Notes: generated by a model from the letters alone, not told the origin. 43,647 nucleotides of DNA from Bryobacterales bacterium (GCA_003167255.1 PMTR01000020.1:1-43647); one strand, 5' to 3'; shown: positions 1-8,716, numbered from the stretch's first letter. Translations and numbers: made by a program.

Positions 1-295
1 GTTTCTACAGCGGCGCTTCTTTCGCCCCGTTCCGGGGCTGGTCAATTGGCTACGGGAACCCACGGCTCACGCCGTGGGCTATGTTGTTTCGCCCTCCGGG
101 CTTGGTGCTTTGGTTGCGGCTATGCCGCTCTGCGGGGCAGCCAATCCTGGCTGCCGCCGGCTTTCAGCCGACGCTTGCCGGGTGCGAGGGATCTCTTTCA
201 GCCCGAAGAAGCCGCCTGAAGGCGGCTGCGGGCAAAATTGCCCGCCCCACGATTTGTGCAGCAGAACCACTCGTGCGTGCGCCACTTCAACGGAC
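1..295. repeat. Intergenic cluster of short palindromes
   Basis: No gene is supported here. The stretch is a string of small GC-rich hairpins: CCCACGGC/GCCGTGGG (59-78), GGCAGCC/GGCTGCC (136-155) and GCCGCC-TGAA-GGCGGC (211-226). Near 263-282 there is a reverse-complement relative of the CGCACGCAC...GTGCGTGC repeat also found near 7315 and 39237. The short reading frames over it are low-complexity and differ in every frame, so they look like by-products of the repeats. Confidence 0.6.
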
Positions 296-700
296 CTATA
301 GGCCGAACATGGGATGGTATTTCCCGGGCAGTTGGGCCCGGTGCATCTCCCGGTTCACGAAGACATGCCGGGTGTGGCCGGTAGCCAGCAGACGGCCGTC
401 TTCGGCCACGCGCATTTCATAGTGAAAGATCACGATGCGGGTGCTAGCCTCTTCGATCCAGGTCCTGATGATGACCTCATCGTCGAAACGGGCGGGCGAG
501 CGGTAGCGGCAACCGGCCTCCGCCACGGCGAGAAAAATTCCGTCTTCGCGTTCCATGTCGCGGTAATTGAAACCACAGGCTTTGCACAACTCGACGCGGC
601 CCACCTCCATCCAAACCAGGTAATTGGCATAATAGACCACGCCCATCTGGTCGGTCTCGGCATAACGTACGCGGATGCGGGTTTCGGCGGTTGGCTTCAT
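296..700 (-). CDS. Acyl-CoA thioesterase, 4-hydroxybenzoyl-CoA thioesterase/YbgC family
   Basis: About 134 residues, the normal size for a single hot-dog-fold thioesterase. The N-terminal stretch RVRYAETDQMGVVYYANYL carries the family signature with the catalytic Asp in the ETDQMG loop, followed by the long helix WMEVGRVEL. Members hydrolyse short acyl-CoA or 4-hydroxybenzoyl-CoA thioesters in the cytoplasm; YbgC proteins are often tied to the Tol-Pal envelope system, but no tol genes are nearby. I start at the ATG at 700 (MKPTAETRIR), because the longer frame to 742 adds 14 residues that do not resemble the family. It is transcribed divergently from the TonB receptor. The substrate cannot be told from sequence. 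Confidence 0.88.
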   Translation of the reverse strand: MKPTAETRIRVRYAETDQMGVVYYANYLVWMEVGRVELCKACGFNYRDMEREDGIFLAVAEAGCRYRSPARFDDEVIIRTWIEEASTRIVIFHYEMRVAEDGRLLATGHTRHVFVNREMHRAQLPGKYHPMFGL

Positions 701-810
701 GACAAATTGCAATTGTAACGGAAATAAGGCCGGTATTCCCAACGCCCGCGCCCATTTCTCTGCGGCGTCTTCCGTCAGAAAAACTCAACGAACAGTTTAG
801 AAAAACCGAG

Positions 811-838
811 TTGTTTCTCCGATTAGGGCCCTTATAAT
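811..838 (+). promoter_or_regulatory. Predicted sigma70-type promoter of the first TonB receptor
   Basis: A perfect -10 hexamer TATAAT lies at 833-838. A weak -35 (TTGTTT, 811-816) sits 16 bp upstream. The first TonB receptor starts at 897 behind a strong Shine-Dalgarno TAAGGAG (884-890). The leader would be about 50 nt. Confidence 0.55.
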
Positions 839-896
839 TGCATCAACAGCTTCTAAGTCTTTGGCCGGCGCTTAGGCGCGCCGTAAGGAGAAAACT

Positions 897-3800
897 ATGT
901 CGTTTTTGTGGACCCGTCGAGGTCGTTGGAACCGCGCTGCGGTTCTCTTTTGCGCTCTCGCGCTGCTAGCCGTGTTGAGCCCGCGCGCAATGGCACAGGC
1001 AGTTGCCGTGGTCGAAGTGGACGGTCACGTCACCGACCCGACGGGCCAAGCCATCGTTGGCGCCCAGGTCAAGATCACCGAGACGGACAAGCACGAAGTG
1101 CATACGTCCATCACCGACAACACAGGCCGCTTTGCTCTTACGGAACTGCCTCCCGGCGGATACCGGCTGGAAGTTTCGTTTGCCGGCTTCAAGACCTATT
1201 CTCAAACCGGAATCATCCTGCAGGTAGGCAGCAACCCTGGAATTAATGTCAGGATGCAGATTGGTGCGGTGACGGAGAACGTCGACGTGGTCAGTAACGC
1301 CGGCATGGTGGAAACCAGGGATAGCGCGATCGGCCAGGTGATTGACACCGAGAGAATGCTCGATCTCCCGTTCAACGGCCGCAACCTAAACTCGGTGCTG
1401 ACGGCCACGGGCGCGGGTACCGCCACCATGACGCTGAACGGCGGCGATCTGACTGGCAGCAAGAACATGCAGGGCACCGCCGGCGGTTCCGGCCAGTTTT
1501 CGGTGGCCGGCAGCCAGGCCAACGGCATCAACTTCCTGTTGGACGGCGGCGACAACAACGACGCTTTCAGTAATGTGAACCTTCCGATTCCCTTCCCGGA
1601 TGCCGTCCAGGAGCTGAACGTGCAGACCAGCGCCCTGCCGCCACAATTCGGATTGCACCCCGGCGGCGTCGTCAACATCGTGACCAAGTCCGGCGCCAAC
1701 GCGTTCCACGGCGATTTGTTCGAGTTCTTCCGCAACGGCGATCTCAACGGCCGGCCGAAAGGAGATCAATATGGTTCGCAATCGGTGCGCGATTCTCTCA
1801 AGCGCAATCAGTTCGGCGGCACCGCGGGCGGCCGGATCATCCGGGACAAGCTGTTCTTCTTCGGCGGATATCAGGGTACCCGCCAGCGCAGCGACCCGGC
1901 CACCCAAACGGCATACACCGCTACCGCCGCAGCGCTCCTGGGCGATTTCAGCGTGCTGGACGCCGCCAAATCCGCCGGCGGCTGCCTGGCTTCTGCCAAA
2001 ACCTTGAAGAGCCCGAGCGGCACTCCCTATCCCAACAACCAGATCCCCGTAACCTCATTCGACCAGGCCGGGCAGAAATTGGCGTCCACTTATGTCCCCA
2101 TCTCCACCAGTCCTTGCGGACTGTCCACCTTTGGCTACCTCGCCAACAACCCCGACGACCAATGGATCGGCCGGGTAGATTACATTGCCAGTTCCAAGCA
2201 GACCTTTTACGCACGCTACTTTGTTTACGATTACACCGCGGAGGTGCTGTTCGACGGCCATAACGCTCTCACCACCGGCACGCCGGGCAACAAAGAGCGC
2301 TCGCAGACCATGACCATCGGCGACACCTACTCCATCAGCCCCACTGCGGTCAACGCCTTCCACGCCACCTTCGACCGGCGCCGGGACGACCGCGCCGATG
2401 CGCCCAATCTCTTCAGTCCCCAAACTCTGGGTTCCAATATGTACGTCGCTGTTCCCAACTACACGCAGCTCAGCGTCACCGGTTATTCGGGCGGCGGCTT
2501 CAACGTCGGCTGCGGCACCTGCGCCTTCGCCGACTTCAACATCAACACCTATCAGTTGGCCGACGATTTTACCCTCATCCGCGGCAAACACCAGATCATG
2601 TTCGGCTTCGATGGCCGCAAAGACCAGTTCAACTCCGTCAACAATCAGCAGTCCAACGGCCAGTTCACATTCAACGGCAGCTTCACCGGCGACGGCTTGG
2701 CGGACCTGCTGACCGGCCAGTACTCCGGCCTCACCGACGGAAATGTGATTTCCGACTACCTGCGCCAGACGGTCATCGCCGCCTATGCGCAGGATGCCTT
2801 TCACATCGCGCCCCGGTTCACCATCAACTACGGCGTCCGCTGGGAACCATCCGTGCCGTCCTACGATAAATACGGGCGAGGCAACCAGTTTAGTTGGCCG
2901 CTCTTCCTCGAGAATTGGCACAGCTCCGAATATCCCACCGCTCCGGCGGGACTGATCTTCTCTAAGGACTCGGCGCAGGATCCCTACGGGAACGCCTTCA
3001 CGGCCGCCCACTGGGCCACCTTCTCGCCCCGGCTCGGCCTGGTATGGGACCCCAAAGGCGACGCCAAGCAGACCATCCGCGCCTCCTTCGCCATCATGCA
3101 CGACACCACCGAGCTCTTCTACCCTGAGCGCTGGACCACCAACGCTCCCTACGTCTCTTCCGTGTCGTTGGTGAGCGGATCGGCCGGCGGTACGTTCTCC
3201 AATCCCTTTGCAAACTACACGCTGAACGGCGTCAAGGGCGACCCGTTCCCCGGCAACCTTGTGTTCCCGACCCAAGGCGTCTACATCAGCGTCCCGCCCA
3301 ACATGAAAGTGCAGTACATGATGAATTACAACGTCAGTTACCAGCGCCAGCTCAAGAATGACTGGCTCGTCACGGTCAACTACCTGGGCAGCCTCACGCG
3401 CCACATCTGGAGCTCGACGGACGTCAACTATGCCATGTACACCGGCTCCACGACGACCTCCACCACCTCCAATACCAACAACCGCCGCCTCACTTATCTG
3501 ACCAACCCCGCCACCGGCCAGTATTACGCCGACATCCAACAGGGCGACGATGGCGGCAATGCCGAGTACAACGGCCTTCTGGCATCGATCAACAAACGCC
3601 TTTCCCATCATTTCACCATCCTGAGCAATTACACCTTCAGTCACTGCATCAGCTCCTGGGATTTCGCTGGAGAACTGGCGGGCGTTATTATCCAGAATCC
3701 GCTCAACCGGGCCACCGGCGAACGCGGCAATTGCGGTTTCGACCACCGGCAGGTCTTCAACACCTCCATTGTGGCCGTCAGCCCCGGACTCGGGACCGGC

Positions 3801-4262
3801 GCGTTCAAGTTCGTCACTTCCGGATGGTCGCTGGCGCCAGCCGTCAGCTTGTTCACCGGCAACCCCATCCAGCTCACCGATGGCGGCAAGGACATTTCGC
3901 TCAGCGGCCAGGGCCTCGACAGACCCAACGTGGTCTTGCCGACCCAGGTCTACCCGGCCACCAGGACGCTGGGCGCGTGGTTCAACCCGGCAGCCTTCGC
4001 AGTCCAGCCGGCGGGAACCTTCGGAAACCTCGGACGGAATTCGGTCTATGGCCCCGGCCAGATCAATTGGGATATGGCCCTCAGCCGCCAGTTCCACTAC
4101 AAGGAGCGGTGGAGGCTTGACTTCAAAGCTGAATTCTTCAACATCATGAACCACGCCAACTGGAACAACCCGGTCGCCACCAATACAAGCTCGACGTTTG
4201 GTCAGATCACCGGGTTCGGATCACCGCGCAATATTCAGTTCTCGACGAAGCTCTTGTTCTAG
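897..4262 (+). CDS. TonB-dependent receptor with carboxypeptidase regulatory-like N-terminal domain (Oar-like)
   Basis: A 1121-residue outer-membrane protein. A signal peptide (about residues 1-34, ending SPRAMAQ) is followed by a carboxypeptidase-regulatory-like beta-sandwich (about 38-125, VDGHVTDPTGQAIVGAQV). A plug domain comes next (about 140-270, with LDLPFNGRNLNSVL and VVNIVTKSGANAFHGDLFEFF), then a long TonB-type barrel ending in FSTKLLF with a C-terminal aromatic residue. This architecture is greatly expanded in Acidobacteriota, where substrates are mostly unknown but often presumed to be oligosaccharides or peptides. Shine-Dalgarno TAAGGAG ends 6 nt before the ATG. It is a single-gene unit with its own promoter and terminator. 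No neighbour reveals the ligand. Confidence 0.93.
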   Translation: MSFLWTRRGRWNRAAVLFCALALLAVLSPRAMAQAVAVVEVDGHVTDPTGQAIVGAQVKITETDKHEVHTSITDNTGRFALTELPPGGYRLEVSFAGFKTYSQTGIILQVGSNPGINVRMQIGAVTENVDVVSNAGMVETRDSAIGQVIDTERMLDLPFNGRNLNSVLTATGAGTATMTLNGGDLTGSKNMQGTAGGSGQFSVAGSQANGINFLLDGGDNNDAFSNVNLPIPFPDAVQELNVQTSALPPQFGLHPGGVVNIVTKSGANAFHGDLFEFFRNGDLNGRPKGDQYGSQSVRDSLKRNQFGGTAGGRIIRDKLFFFGGYQGTRQRSDPATQTAYTATAAALLGDFSVLDAAKSAGGCLASAKTLKSPSGTPYPNNQIPVTSFDQAGQKLASTYVPISTSPCGLSTFGYLANNPDDQWIGRVDYIASSKQTFYARYFVYDYTAEVLFDGHNALTTGTPGNKERSQTMTIGDTYSISPTAVNAFHATFDRRRDDRADAPNLFSPQTLGSNMYVAVPNYTQLSVTGYSGGGFNVGCGTCAFADFNINTYQLADDFTLIRGKHQIMFGFDGRKDQFNSVNNQQSNGQFTFNGSFTGDGLADLLTGQYSGLTDGNVISDYLRQTVIAAYAQDAFHIAPRFTINYGVRWEPSVPSYDKYGRGNQFSWPLFLENWHSSEYPTAPAGLIFSKDSAQDPYGNAFTAAHWATFSPRLGLVWDPKGDAKQTIRASFAIMHDTTELFYPERWTTNAPYVSSVSLVSGSAGGTFSNPFANYTLNGVKGDPFPGNLVFPTQGVYISVPPNMKVQYMMNYNVSYQRQLKNDWLVTVNYLGSLTRHIWSSTDVNYAMYTGSTTTSTTSNTNNRRLTYLTNPATGQYYADIQQGDDGGNAEYNGLLASINKRLSHHFTILSNYTFSHCISSWDFAGELAGVIIQNPLNRATGERGNCGFDHRQVFNTSIVAVSPGLGTGAFKFVTSGWSLAPAVSLFTGNPIQLTDGGKDISLSGQGLDRPNVVLPTQVYPATRTLGAWFNPAAFAVQPAGTFGNLGRNSVYGPGQINWDMALSRQFHYKERWRLDFKAEFFNIMNHANWNNPVATNTSSTFGQITGFGSPRNIQFSTKLLF

Positions 4263-4285
4263 TTTCCATCTAGTCCATCTCCAAA

Positions 4286-4316
4286 GGGGGCCAGGCCAAG
4301 CCTGGCCCCCTTTTTT
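4286..4316 (+). terminator. Rho-independent terminator after the first TonB receptor
   Basis: A perfect 11-bp stem GGGGGCCAGGC / GCCTGGCCCCC with a 3-nt CAA loop is followed directly by TTTTTT. It lies 23 bases after the receptor's stop codon and is the clearest terminator in the window. Confidence 0.93.
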
Positions 4317-4382
4317 GTCGGAACCCGCCGCAACCGCGGCCCGCCCGCAACCGTCTGTTAGACTGAACGTTACAATTTCGCC

Positions 4383-5096
4383 ATGCATGTGCGCGTGCTG
4401 TTCTTCGGGATGCTCAAGGAACTGGTGGGCCGCCCGGCCGATGAAGCCGACTTTCCGCCCGGAGCCGACCTTCGCGCTGTTTTCGAACGCTACGCCAGCC
4501 ATTATCCCCGCCTGCGCGAATTGGCAGCCAGCATCGTGGTAGCCCGGAATCGGGAGTTTGCGGAGATCTCCACGCCCCTGGCCGAAGGCGATGAAGTGGC
4601 CTTTTTGCCGCCCGTCTCTGGTGGCGCCAATGCCCCTTCTCACATCGCCGAAGCCGGCCATTACTTCGCTTTGACGCGCCAGGCCATCGACACGCGCGCG
4701 CTGGCGGCCCGCCTGCTCACGGGCGCCGAAGGAGCGGTCGTCACCTTCGAAGGCACGGTCCGCAACCACACCGGCGGCCGCGCCACGCTGTGCCTGGACT
4801 ACGAGTGCTATGAGCCGATGGCTCTCAAAATGATGGCGCAGATCGGACTCAGTCTGGCCGCCGGCCGCGCGATCGAGCGCATCGCCATAGTGCACCGTCT
4901 CGGCCGCATGCTGATCGGCGATACCAGCGTCGCCATCCTGGTGACCGCCGCGCACCGGCGCCCGGCGTTCGAGGCGGCGCTCGAAGCCATCGACCAACTC
5001 AAGAAGCGCGTCCCCATCTGGAAGAAAGAGCACTTCCTCGACGGCGAAGTCTGGGTGGAAGGAGAGTGGGACCAAAATGTTCCGGTGGCCGGCTAG
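4383..5096 (+). CDS. moaX: Fused molybdopterin synthase, MoaD-MoaE (MoaX-type)
   Basis: A 237-residue fusion of both subunits of molybdopterin synthase, which puts two sulfurs into cyclic pyranopterin monophosphate during molybdenum cofactor synthesis. Residues 1-81 are the MoaD ubiquitin-like sulfur carrier, ending in VAFLPPVSGG with Gly80-Gly81. After a short linker the MoaE part (about 90-237) carries TFEGTVRNHTGG, YECYEPMALKMM and the C-terminal PIWKKEHFLDGEVWVEGEW, which holds the active-site lysines. In separate MoaD the diglycine is the free C-terminus that becomes a thiocarboxylate; here it is internal, as in mycobacterial MoaX, where cleavage after the diglycine has been reported as needed for activity. 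No other moa genes are adjacent. Confidence 0.9.
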   Translation: MHVRVLFFGMLKELVGRPADEADFPPGADLRAVFERYASHYPRLRELAASIVVARNREFAEISTPLAEGDEVAFLPPVSGGANAPSHIAEAGHYFALTRQAIDTRALAARLLTGAEGAVVTFEGTVRNHTGGRATLCLDYECYEPMALKMMAQIGLSLAAGRAIERIAIVHRLGRMLIGDTSVAILVTAAHRRPAFEAALEAIDQLKKRVPIWKKEHFLDGEVWVEGEWDQNVPVAG

Positions 5097-5133
5097 GGCT
5101 TGTCGGGAAACAGCCGATTCAGTGGCCCGCGAT

Positions 5134-5190
5134 CGCTCCCTTACGGTCGCGGCTCCGATGGGCATCCGGAGCCGCGACCGTGAGGGAGCG
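5134..5190. repeat. Large near-perfect palindrome (24-bp arms)
   Basis: Left arm 5134-5157 and right arm 5167-5190 are reverse complements over 24 bases with one mismatch, around a 9-base centre. The arm core CTCCCTCACGGTCGCGGCTC is dispersed: single arms recur at 10397-10420 and, inside a coding sequence, at 35509-35532. It sits between moaX and the VWFA gene, where its hairpin could affect transcript ends. Confidence 0.85.
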
Positions 5191-5196
5191 TTTGGA

Positions 5197-6171
5197 ATGG
5201 TTGTTTCGGAACGAGTCCTGAGACAAATCAGCGCAGCGCTTCTGTGCGCCGCCGCGCTCACCGCCCAGCCCACCGTCTTTAAGACCAAGGTGCAACTGGT
5301 CCACGTGATCGCGACGGTGAAGAACCCGGCCGGCGAACCCGTGGGCGCGCTGGAGAAATCCGACTTCACCATCTCCGACAACGGCGTGCGCCAGGAAATC
5401 GCTTTCTTCCAGCGCACCACCGAGCAAGCGCTCTCCATCGTGCTGCTGATCGATACCAGCGGCTCCACCGCCAAGGATTTGAAGTACGAGACGGATTCCG
5501 CCGCCAAGTTCCTCCACGCGCTGCTCTCGGAGGGCAACCCGCAGGACGCCGTGGCGCTCTACAGCTTCAACTACGAAGTGCGCGAGGAGCACGGCTTCAC
5601 GCGCAATTACGCGGGGCTCGAAGGCCGTCTCAAGCTGCTTCACGGGGAAGCCGGCACTTCGCTCTATGACGCGATTCATCTGGCCGCGCGCGCGCTCGAA
5701 CCGCGCGAAGGCCGCAAGGTGATCGTGGTGATCACCGATGGCGGCAACACCACCAGCAGCGTCGATATCCACACCGCCCTGAAGGAAGCCCAGTTCGCCG
5801 ACGCGGTGATCTATCCGGTGGTGGTAATCCCGATCACCAACGAGGCGGGCCGCAACACCGGCGGCGAACATTCGTTGATCTTCATGGCGCAGCGCACCGG
5901 CGGGCGCACGTTTTTTCCCGACGTCGGCAAGCTCGACAAGGCCTTCGCCGACATCATCACCGAGCTGCGCACCCAATACCTTCTCAGCTTTTATCCTCAA
6001 GGCGTGCCGCTCACCAAGGACCCGTATCATAAGCTCCAAGTGGCCGCCACTTCGCCCGATTTGCGTGTCTCCGCCCGCGACGGCTATTATGGGGATGCGG
6101 AAGGCGCCGGCTCGGCCGACGCGCGAACCGCTGTCAATCCCAACGGAAGAAAGAAGCGGCCTCAGCAGTGA
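5197..6171 (+). CDS. VWFA domain protein, acidobacterial type, exported
   Basis: A 324-residue protein of the VWFA-related family characteristic of Acidobacteriota. A signal peptide (about 1-23, ISAALLCAAALTAQ) precedes a short beta-rich region (VHVIATVKNPAGEPVGAL) and a von Willebrand A domain with the MIDAS motif DTSGS at residues 86-90, the later Thr in GTSLYDAIHLA and the Asp in VVITDGGNT. VWA domains bind divalent metal and mediate protein-protein contact; the role here is unknown. I chose the ATG at 5197 because the frame upstream runs through the 5134-5190 palindrome, so the ATG at 5077 is unlikely. The stop overlaps the GTG of hfq, which implies translational coupling. Confidence 0.85.
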   Translation: MVVSERVLRQISAALLCAAALTAQPTVFKTKVQLVHVIATVKNPAGEPVGALEKSDFTISDNGVRQEIAFFQRTTEQALSIVLLIDTSGSTAKDLKYETDSAAKFLHALLSEGNPQDAVALYSFNYEVREEHGFTRNYAGLEGRLKLLHGEAGTSLYDAIHLAARALEPREGRKVIVVITDGGNTTSSVDIHTALKEAQFADAVIYPVVVIPITNEAGRNTGGEHSLIFMAQRTGGRTFFPDVGKLDKAFADIITELRTQYLLSFYPQGVPLTKDPYHKLQVAATSPDLRVSARDGYYGDAEGAGSADARTAVNPNGRKKRPQQ

Positions 6172-6410
6172 TCGAATCACAACAGGGTGCAAAATCCGGT
6201 CGCGCACCGGAACATACGTTTGAGGAAGCCAAATACCTCAAACAGTTAATTGAGAACTCGACGCCTATCCGCGTGAAGATGGAGGATGGCGAGGAAGTGG
6301 CGGGCACCATCGAGTATTACGACAAGTCCTTCATTCGTCTCACTCGCGCCGGCAAGCCCAATCTCTTCATCTTCAAACACGACATCAAGTACATTCAGGA
6401 AGAGGGTTAG
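6168..6410 (+). CDS. hfq: Hfq-like RNA chaperone (Sm-like)
   Basis: An 80-residue Sm-fold protein. Residues about 23-60 form the Sm1 strands (PIRVKMEDGEEVAGTIEYYD...FIRL). FKHDIKYI at 69-76 corresponds to the Hfq Sm2 motif YKHAIS, with the proximal-face Lys-His pair kept (Lys70-His71). Hfq hexamers bind sRNA and mRNA tails. This copy has an unusual charged N-terminal extension of about 20 residues and a divergent Sm2. It starts with GTG, with the GTGA overlap on the VWFA stop, and is followed 14 nt later by the inositol phosphatase, so the three form one operon. An Hfq-like Sm protein with altered RNA preference is the alternative. Confidence 0.82.
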   Translation: MIESQQGAKSGRAPEHTFEEAKYLKQLIENSTPIRVKMEDGEEVAGTIEYYDKSFIRLTRAGKPNLFIFKHDIKYIQEEG

Positions 6411-6424
6411 CCCCGGGCGAGCCC

Positions 6425-7243
6425 ATGCATCACCTGGAAACCGCCGTCGAAATCGCGCGTGAAGCCGGCTCGCTGCTTGCCAATTACTACGAACGCCGCG
6501 TGGCTTTCGAAACCAAGGGTGAATTCGACCTGGTGACGGAAGCCGACCGCGCCTCCGAAAAGCTGGTGGTGGAACGGCTGCGCTCGCATTATCCCGCCCA
6601 CGCGATCGTCGCCGAAGAAGGCGGCGGCCACGAGAGCTCATCCGACTATCGCTGGTTTGTCGATCCCCTGGACGGCACCACCAATTTCGCCCACAGCTTT
6701 CCGATGTTCTGCGTATCGATCGGTCTGGAACGGGCGGGCGAAGCCATTGCGGGCGTGGTCTACGACCCCATCCACCAGGAGCTGTTCACCGCCGAACGCG
6801 GCTCCGGCGCGTTCCTCAACAGCCACCGCATCCGCGTCTCCGAAACCAAACGCCTGGCCGATAGCCTGGCCTCCACCGGTTTCCCCAGCCGCAAGCGGCA
6901 TCACAATATCAACATCCATTTCTATTACCAGTTGGCCATGGCGTCGCACGGCGTGCGCCGCACCGGCTCGGCCGCCCTCGATCTGGCGTACGTCTCCTCC
7001 GGCCGACTGGACTTCTTCTGGGAGTTCGGCTTGAAATCCTGGGATATGTCCGCCGGCACGCTGCTGGTCTCGGAAGCCGGCGGCCGCGTCAGTGACATGA
7101 CCGGCGCGCCCCTCAACGTCACCACTTCCGACCACCTGCTGGCCGGCAATGGCGCGTTTCATGACGAGATTCTGGCCAGGTTCGCCGAGATCTTCCGCGG
7201 CCACCAGCGGATTCAGTTACCGCCCCTGCCGACCGCTCACTAA
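6425..7243 (+). CDS. Inositol monophosphatase family protein (SuhB-like)
   Basis: A 272-residue metal-dependent phosphatase. It has the family metal-binding motifs: EEGGGHE (around residue 62), WFVDPLDGTTNFAHSFP (about 77-92, with the DPLDGTTN loop) and the C-terminal WDMSAGTLLVSEAGG (about 205-219). Members hydrolyse inositol-1-phosphate or related sugar phosphates using Mg2+; SuhB paralogues also act with the antitermination machinery in some bacteria. It lies 14 nt downstream of hfq and probably shares its transcript. The substrate and any non-enzymatic role cannot be deduced. Length and motif order are normal. Confidence 0.9.
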   Translation: MHHLETAVEIAREAGSLLANYYERRVAFETKGEFDLVTEADRASEKLVVERLRSHYPAHAIVAEEGGGHESSSDYRWFVDPLDGTTNFAHSFPMFCVSIGLERAGEAIAGVVYDPIHQELFTAERGSGAFLNSHRIRVSETKRLADSLASTGFPSRKRHHNINIHFYYQLAMASHGVRRTGSAALDLAYVSSGRLDFFWEFGLKSWDMSAGTLLVSEAGGRVSDMTGAPLNVTTSDHLLAGNGAFHDEILARFAEIFRGHQRIQLPPLPTAH

Positions 7244-7266
7244 AAAATCGCTGAGATTGGCGGGTT

Positions 7267-7410
7267 GACAGGCGAAAGCGCCTGTCCCACTTTGGTGCGC
7301 ATTTCGTTGCTTTCGTGGCGCACGCACTCGTGCGTGCCGCGTCGACTTTCGGCGGCCTCTCACATTGGTTGTGGCTATGCTGCTCAGTGGGGCAGGCGCT
7401 TTCGCCTGCC
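7267..7410. repeat. Palindromic repeats in a convergent intergenic region
   Basis: Two hairpins (GACAGGCG/CGCCTGTC at 7267-7286; GGCAGGCG-CTTT-CGCCTGCC at 7391-7410) flank a 32-base segment at 7315-7346 that recurs identically at 39237-39268. The region separates two convergent genes, so the hairpins may serve as bidirectional transcript ends. There is no gene in 7244-7422. Confidence 0.8.
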
Positions 7411-7422
7411 AATTCTGATCGT

Positions 7423-8649
7423 CTATATTGCGTGGTCCGCCGCTGCGTCTTCTCCGCGCCACAGCCGGCGCGACGTCCAATCTTCCGCCGGCCCCTGCCA
7501 GAAGGCATCGGCCGGCGGCAAGCCCAGCGGCAACAGAACCGTGGAACAGAGATACAAGCTACCCGTCGAAATGTAATCCTCGCCCAGGTGCGGCTGGTGT
7601 CCGCAGAAGCCAATGGTTAGCCAGCCGTGCTCATCGAACGTTCCGGGCGCCTCCAACAATCGCCGCATCACCGCCCCCAACGCGCAGCGCACACGCGGGC
7701 CGGTGAGCGGCGCCGCAAGCCGCCCCATTAGCGCAACCTGCGCCAGCAGGTGCATCGCGCCGGTGCGATAGGCGATGGAGCGGCCCAGCGCCGGAAACGT
7801 GCCTTCGGGCGAAATCAACCGCTCCTCGATGGCGGCATACCGCTCGGCCCGCTTCAAGGTGTCGGCTTCCAGATTCCTCCAACGCTGGCTGTGCGCGCCG
7901 ATGTTGCGCAGCACATCCAGCAGCATCGGCTGGATCACGAAGCTGTTGTAGTAATCCCAGTGGAACCGCGGGCCGTCGCCATACACGCCATCGCCGAGGT
8001 ACCACTGCTGGTGTTCGCGAATGGCGTTGTCCACGCGAGCCTCGTCCCAGGGCTCGCCCATGTGGGCCAATGCCGTCTCCACGGTGGCGGCGAACATCAG
8101 CCAGTTGTTCGCCGGCGGCGAGATCGCGCGCGAAGCCGCCAGCGCGGCCGCCAGATTCTTCCGGGTGCGCGCATCCAGTTTCGTCCACAACTGGCCGGGG
8201 GCGCGCAGCACGGCCTGCGCCAGGAAGCCGCAATCCACCAGCGGCTGTGAGCCCTCGTGAAAATTTAGAAAATCGGGCGACGCCGGATCGGTGGCTTGGC
8301 CCAGCGCGGTCCTCGCCAGATCGCGATAGCGCTGCTGCAAATCGCGCTCGGCACCGGCTCCCAGTTCGGCTTCCAGTTCCACTTCGAGCCACGGCGCGAT
8401 CCCCGCCAGCAGCCGGCCGATGGCCTCCAGGTGCGTATACCGCCGCCGCTCTTCCAACTTCCCGCTGGCGCACTCCACCGGCATATTTCGTTTGAGCGTT
8501 CCGGCCGCCAGATTCGCCAGCACCGGATCGGCAATTCGCGTCAACTGCCGCAGCCAATACTGCCGGTAGTCTTCGGCAGCCGCCTGCGCGGTAGCCGCCG
8601 CCACTCCCAGCCCCGCAACCGAATGAAAGAACCCGCGCCGGTGGACCAT
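7423..8649 (-). CDS. DUF2264 family protein with Tat-like signal peptide
   Basis: About 408 residues. The body has the DUF2264 pattern: RRRYTHLEAIGRLLAGIAPW near the N-terminus, then GSQPLVDCGFLAQAVLRAP, NNWLMFAA and GDGPRFHWDYYNSFVIQP. These look like an alpha/alpha-barrel of the kind seen in polysaccharide lyases and unsaturated glucuronyl hydrolases; the family's activity is not settled. I start at the ATG at 8649 (MVHRRGFFHSVAGLG). Its RRGFF followed by a hydrophobic Ala/Gly stretch resembles a twin-arginine signal, which predicts export. The longer frame to 8715 runs into repeat sequence. It is convergent with the phosphatase and divergent from the TolB/TPR gene. Confidence 0.82.
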   Translation of the reverse strand: MVHRRGFFHSVAGLGVAAATAQAAAEDYRQYWLRQLTRIADPVLANLAAGTLKRNMPVECASGKLEERRRYTHLEAIGRLLAGIAPWLEVELEAELGAGAERDLQQRYRDLARTALGQATDPASPDFLNFHEGSQPLVDCGFLAQAVLRAPGQLWTKLDARTRKNLAAALAASRAISPPANNWLMFAATVETALAHMGEPWDEARVDNAIREHQQWYLGDGVYGDGPRFHWDYYNSFVIQPMLLDVLRNIGAHSQRWRNLEADTLKRAERYAAIEERLISPEGTFPALGRSIAYRTGAMHLLAQVALMGRLAAPLTGPRVRCALGAVMRRLLEAPGTFDEHGWLTIGFCGHQPHLGEDYISTGSLYLCSTVLLPLGLPPADAFWQGPAEDWTSRRLWRGEDAAADHAI

Positions 8650-8716
8650 GTCCAAATAGTGTAGCCCGCTTAGAGCCCAATGCCGCATACTTTTCCCGAT
8701 ACTGAACATCTGCACA

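Noticed and set aside
1-295. Possible CRISPR array or small RNA genes in the repeat-rich left end
   Set aside because: The palindromes differ from each other and are not regularly spaced; there are no equal-length spacers or cas genes.
2055-4154. 699-codon open frame antisense to the first TonB receptor
   Set aside because: It is Arg/Gly/Val-rich with no recognisable domain and lies wholly opposite a clear receptor gene; high GC leaves long antisense frames open.
4221-5537. 438-codon frame antisense to moaX and the VWFA gene
   Set aside because: It crosses a terminator and a palindrome and has no domain.
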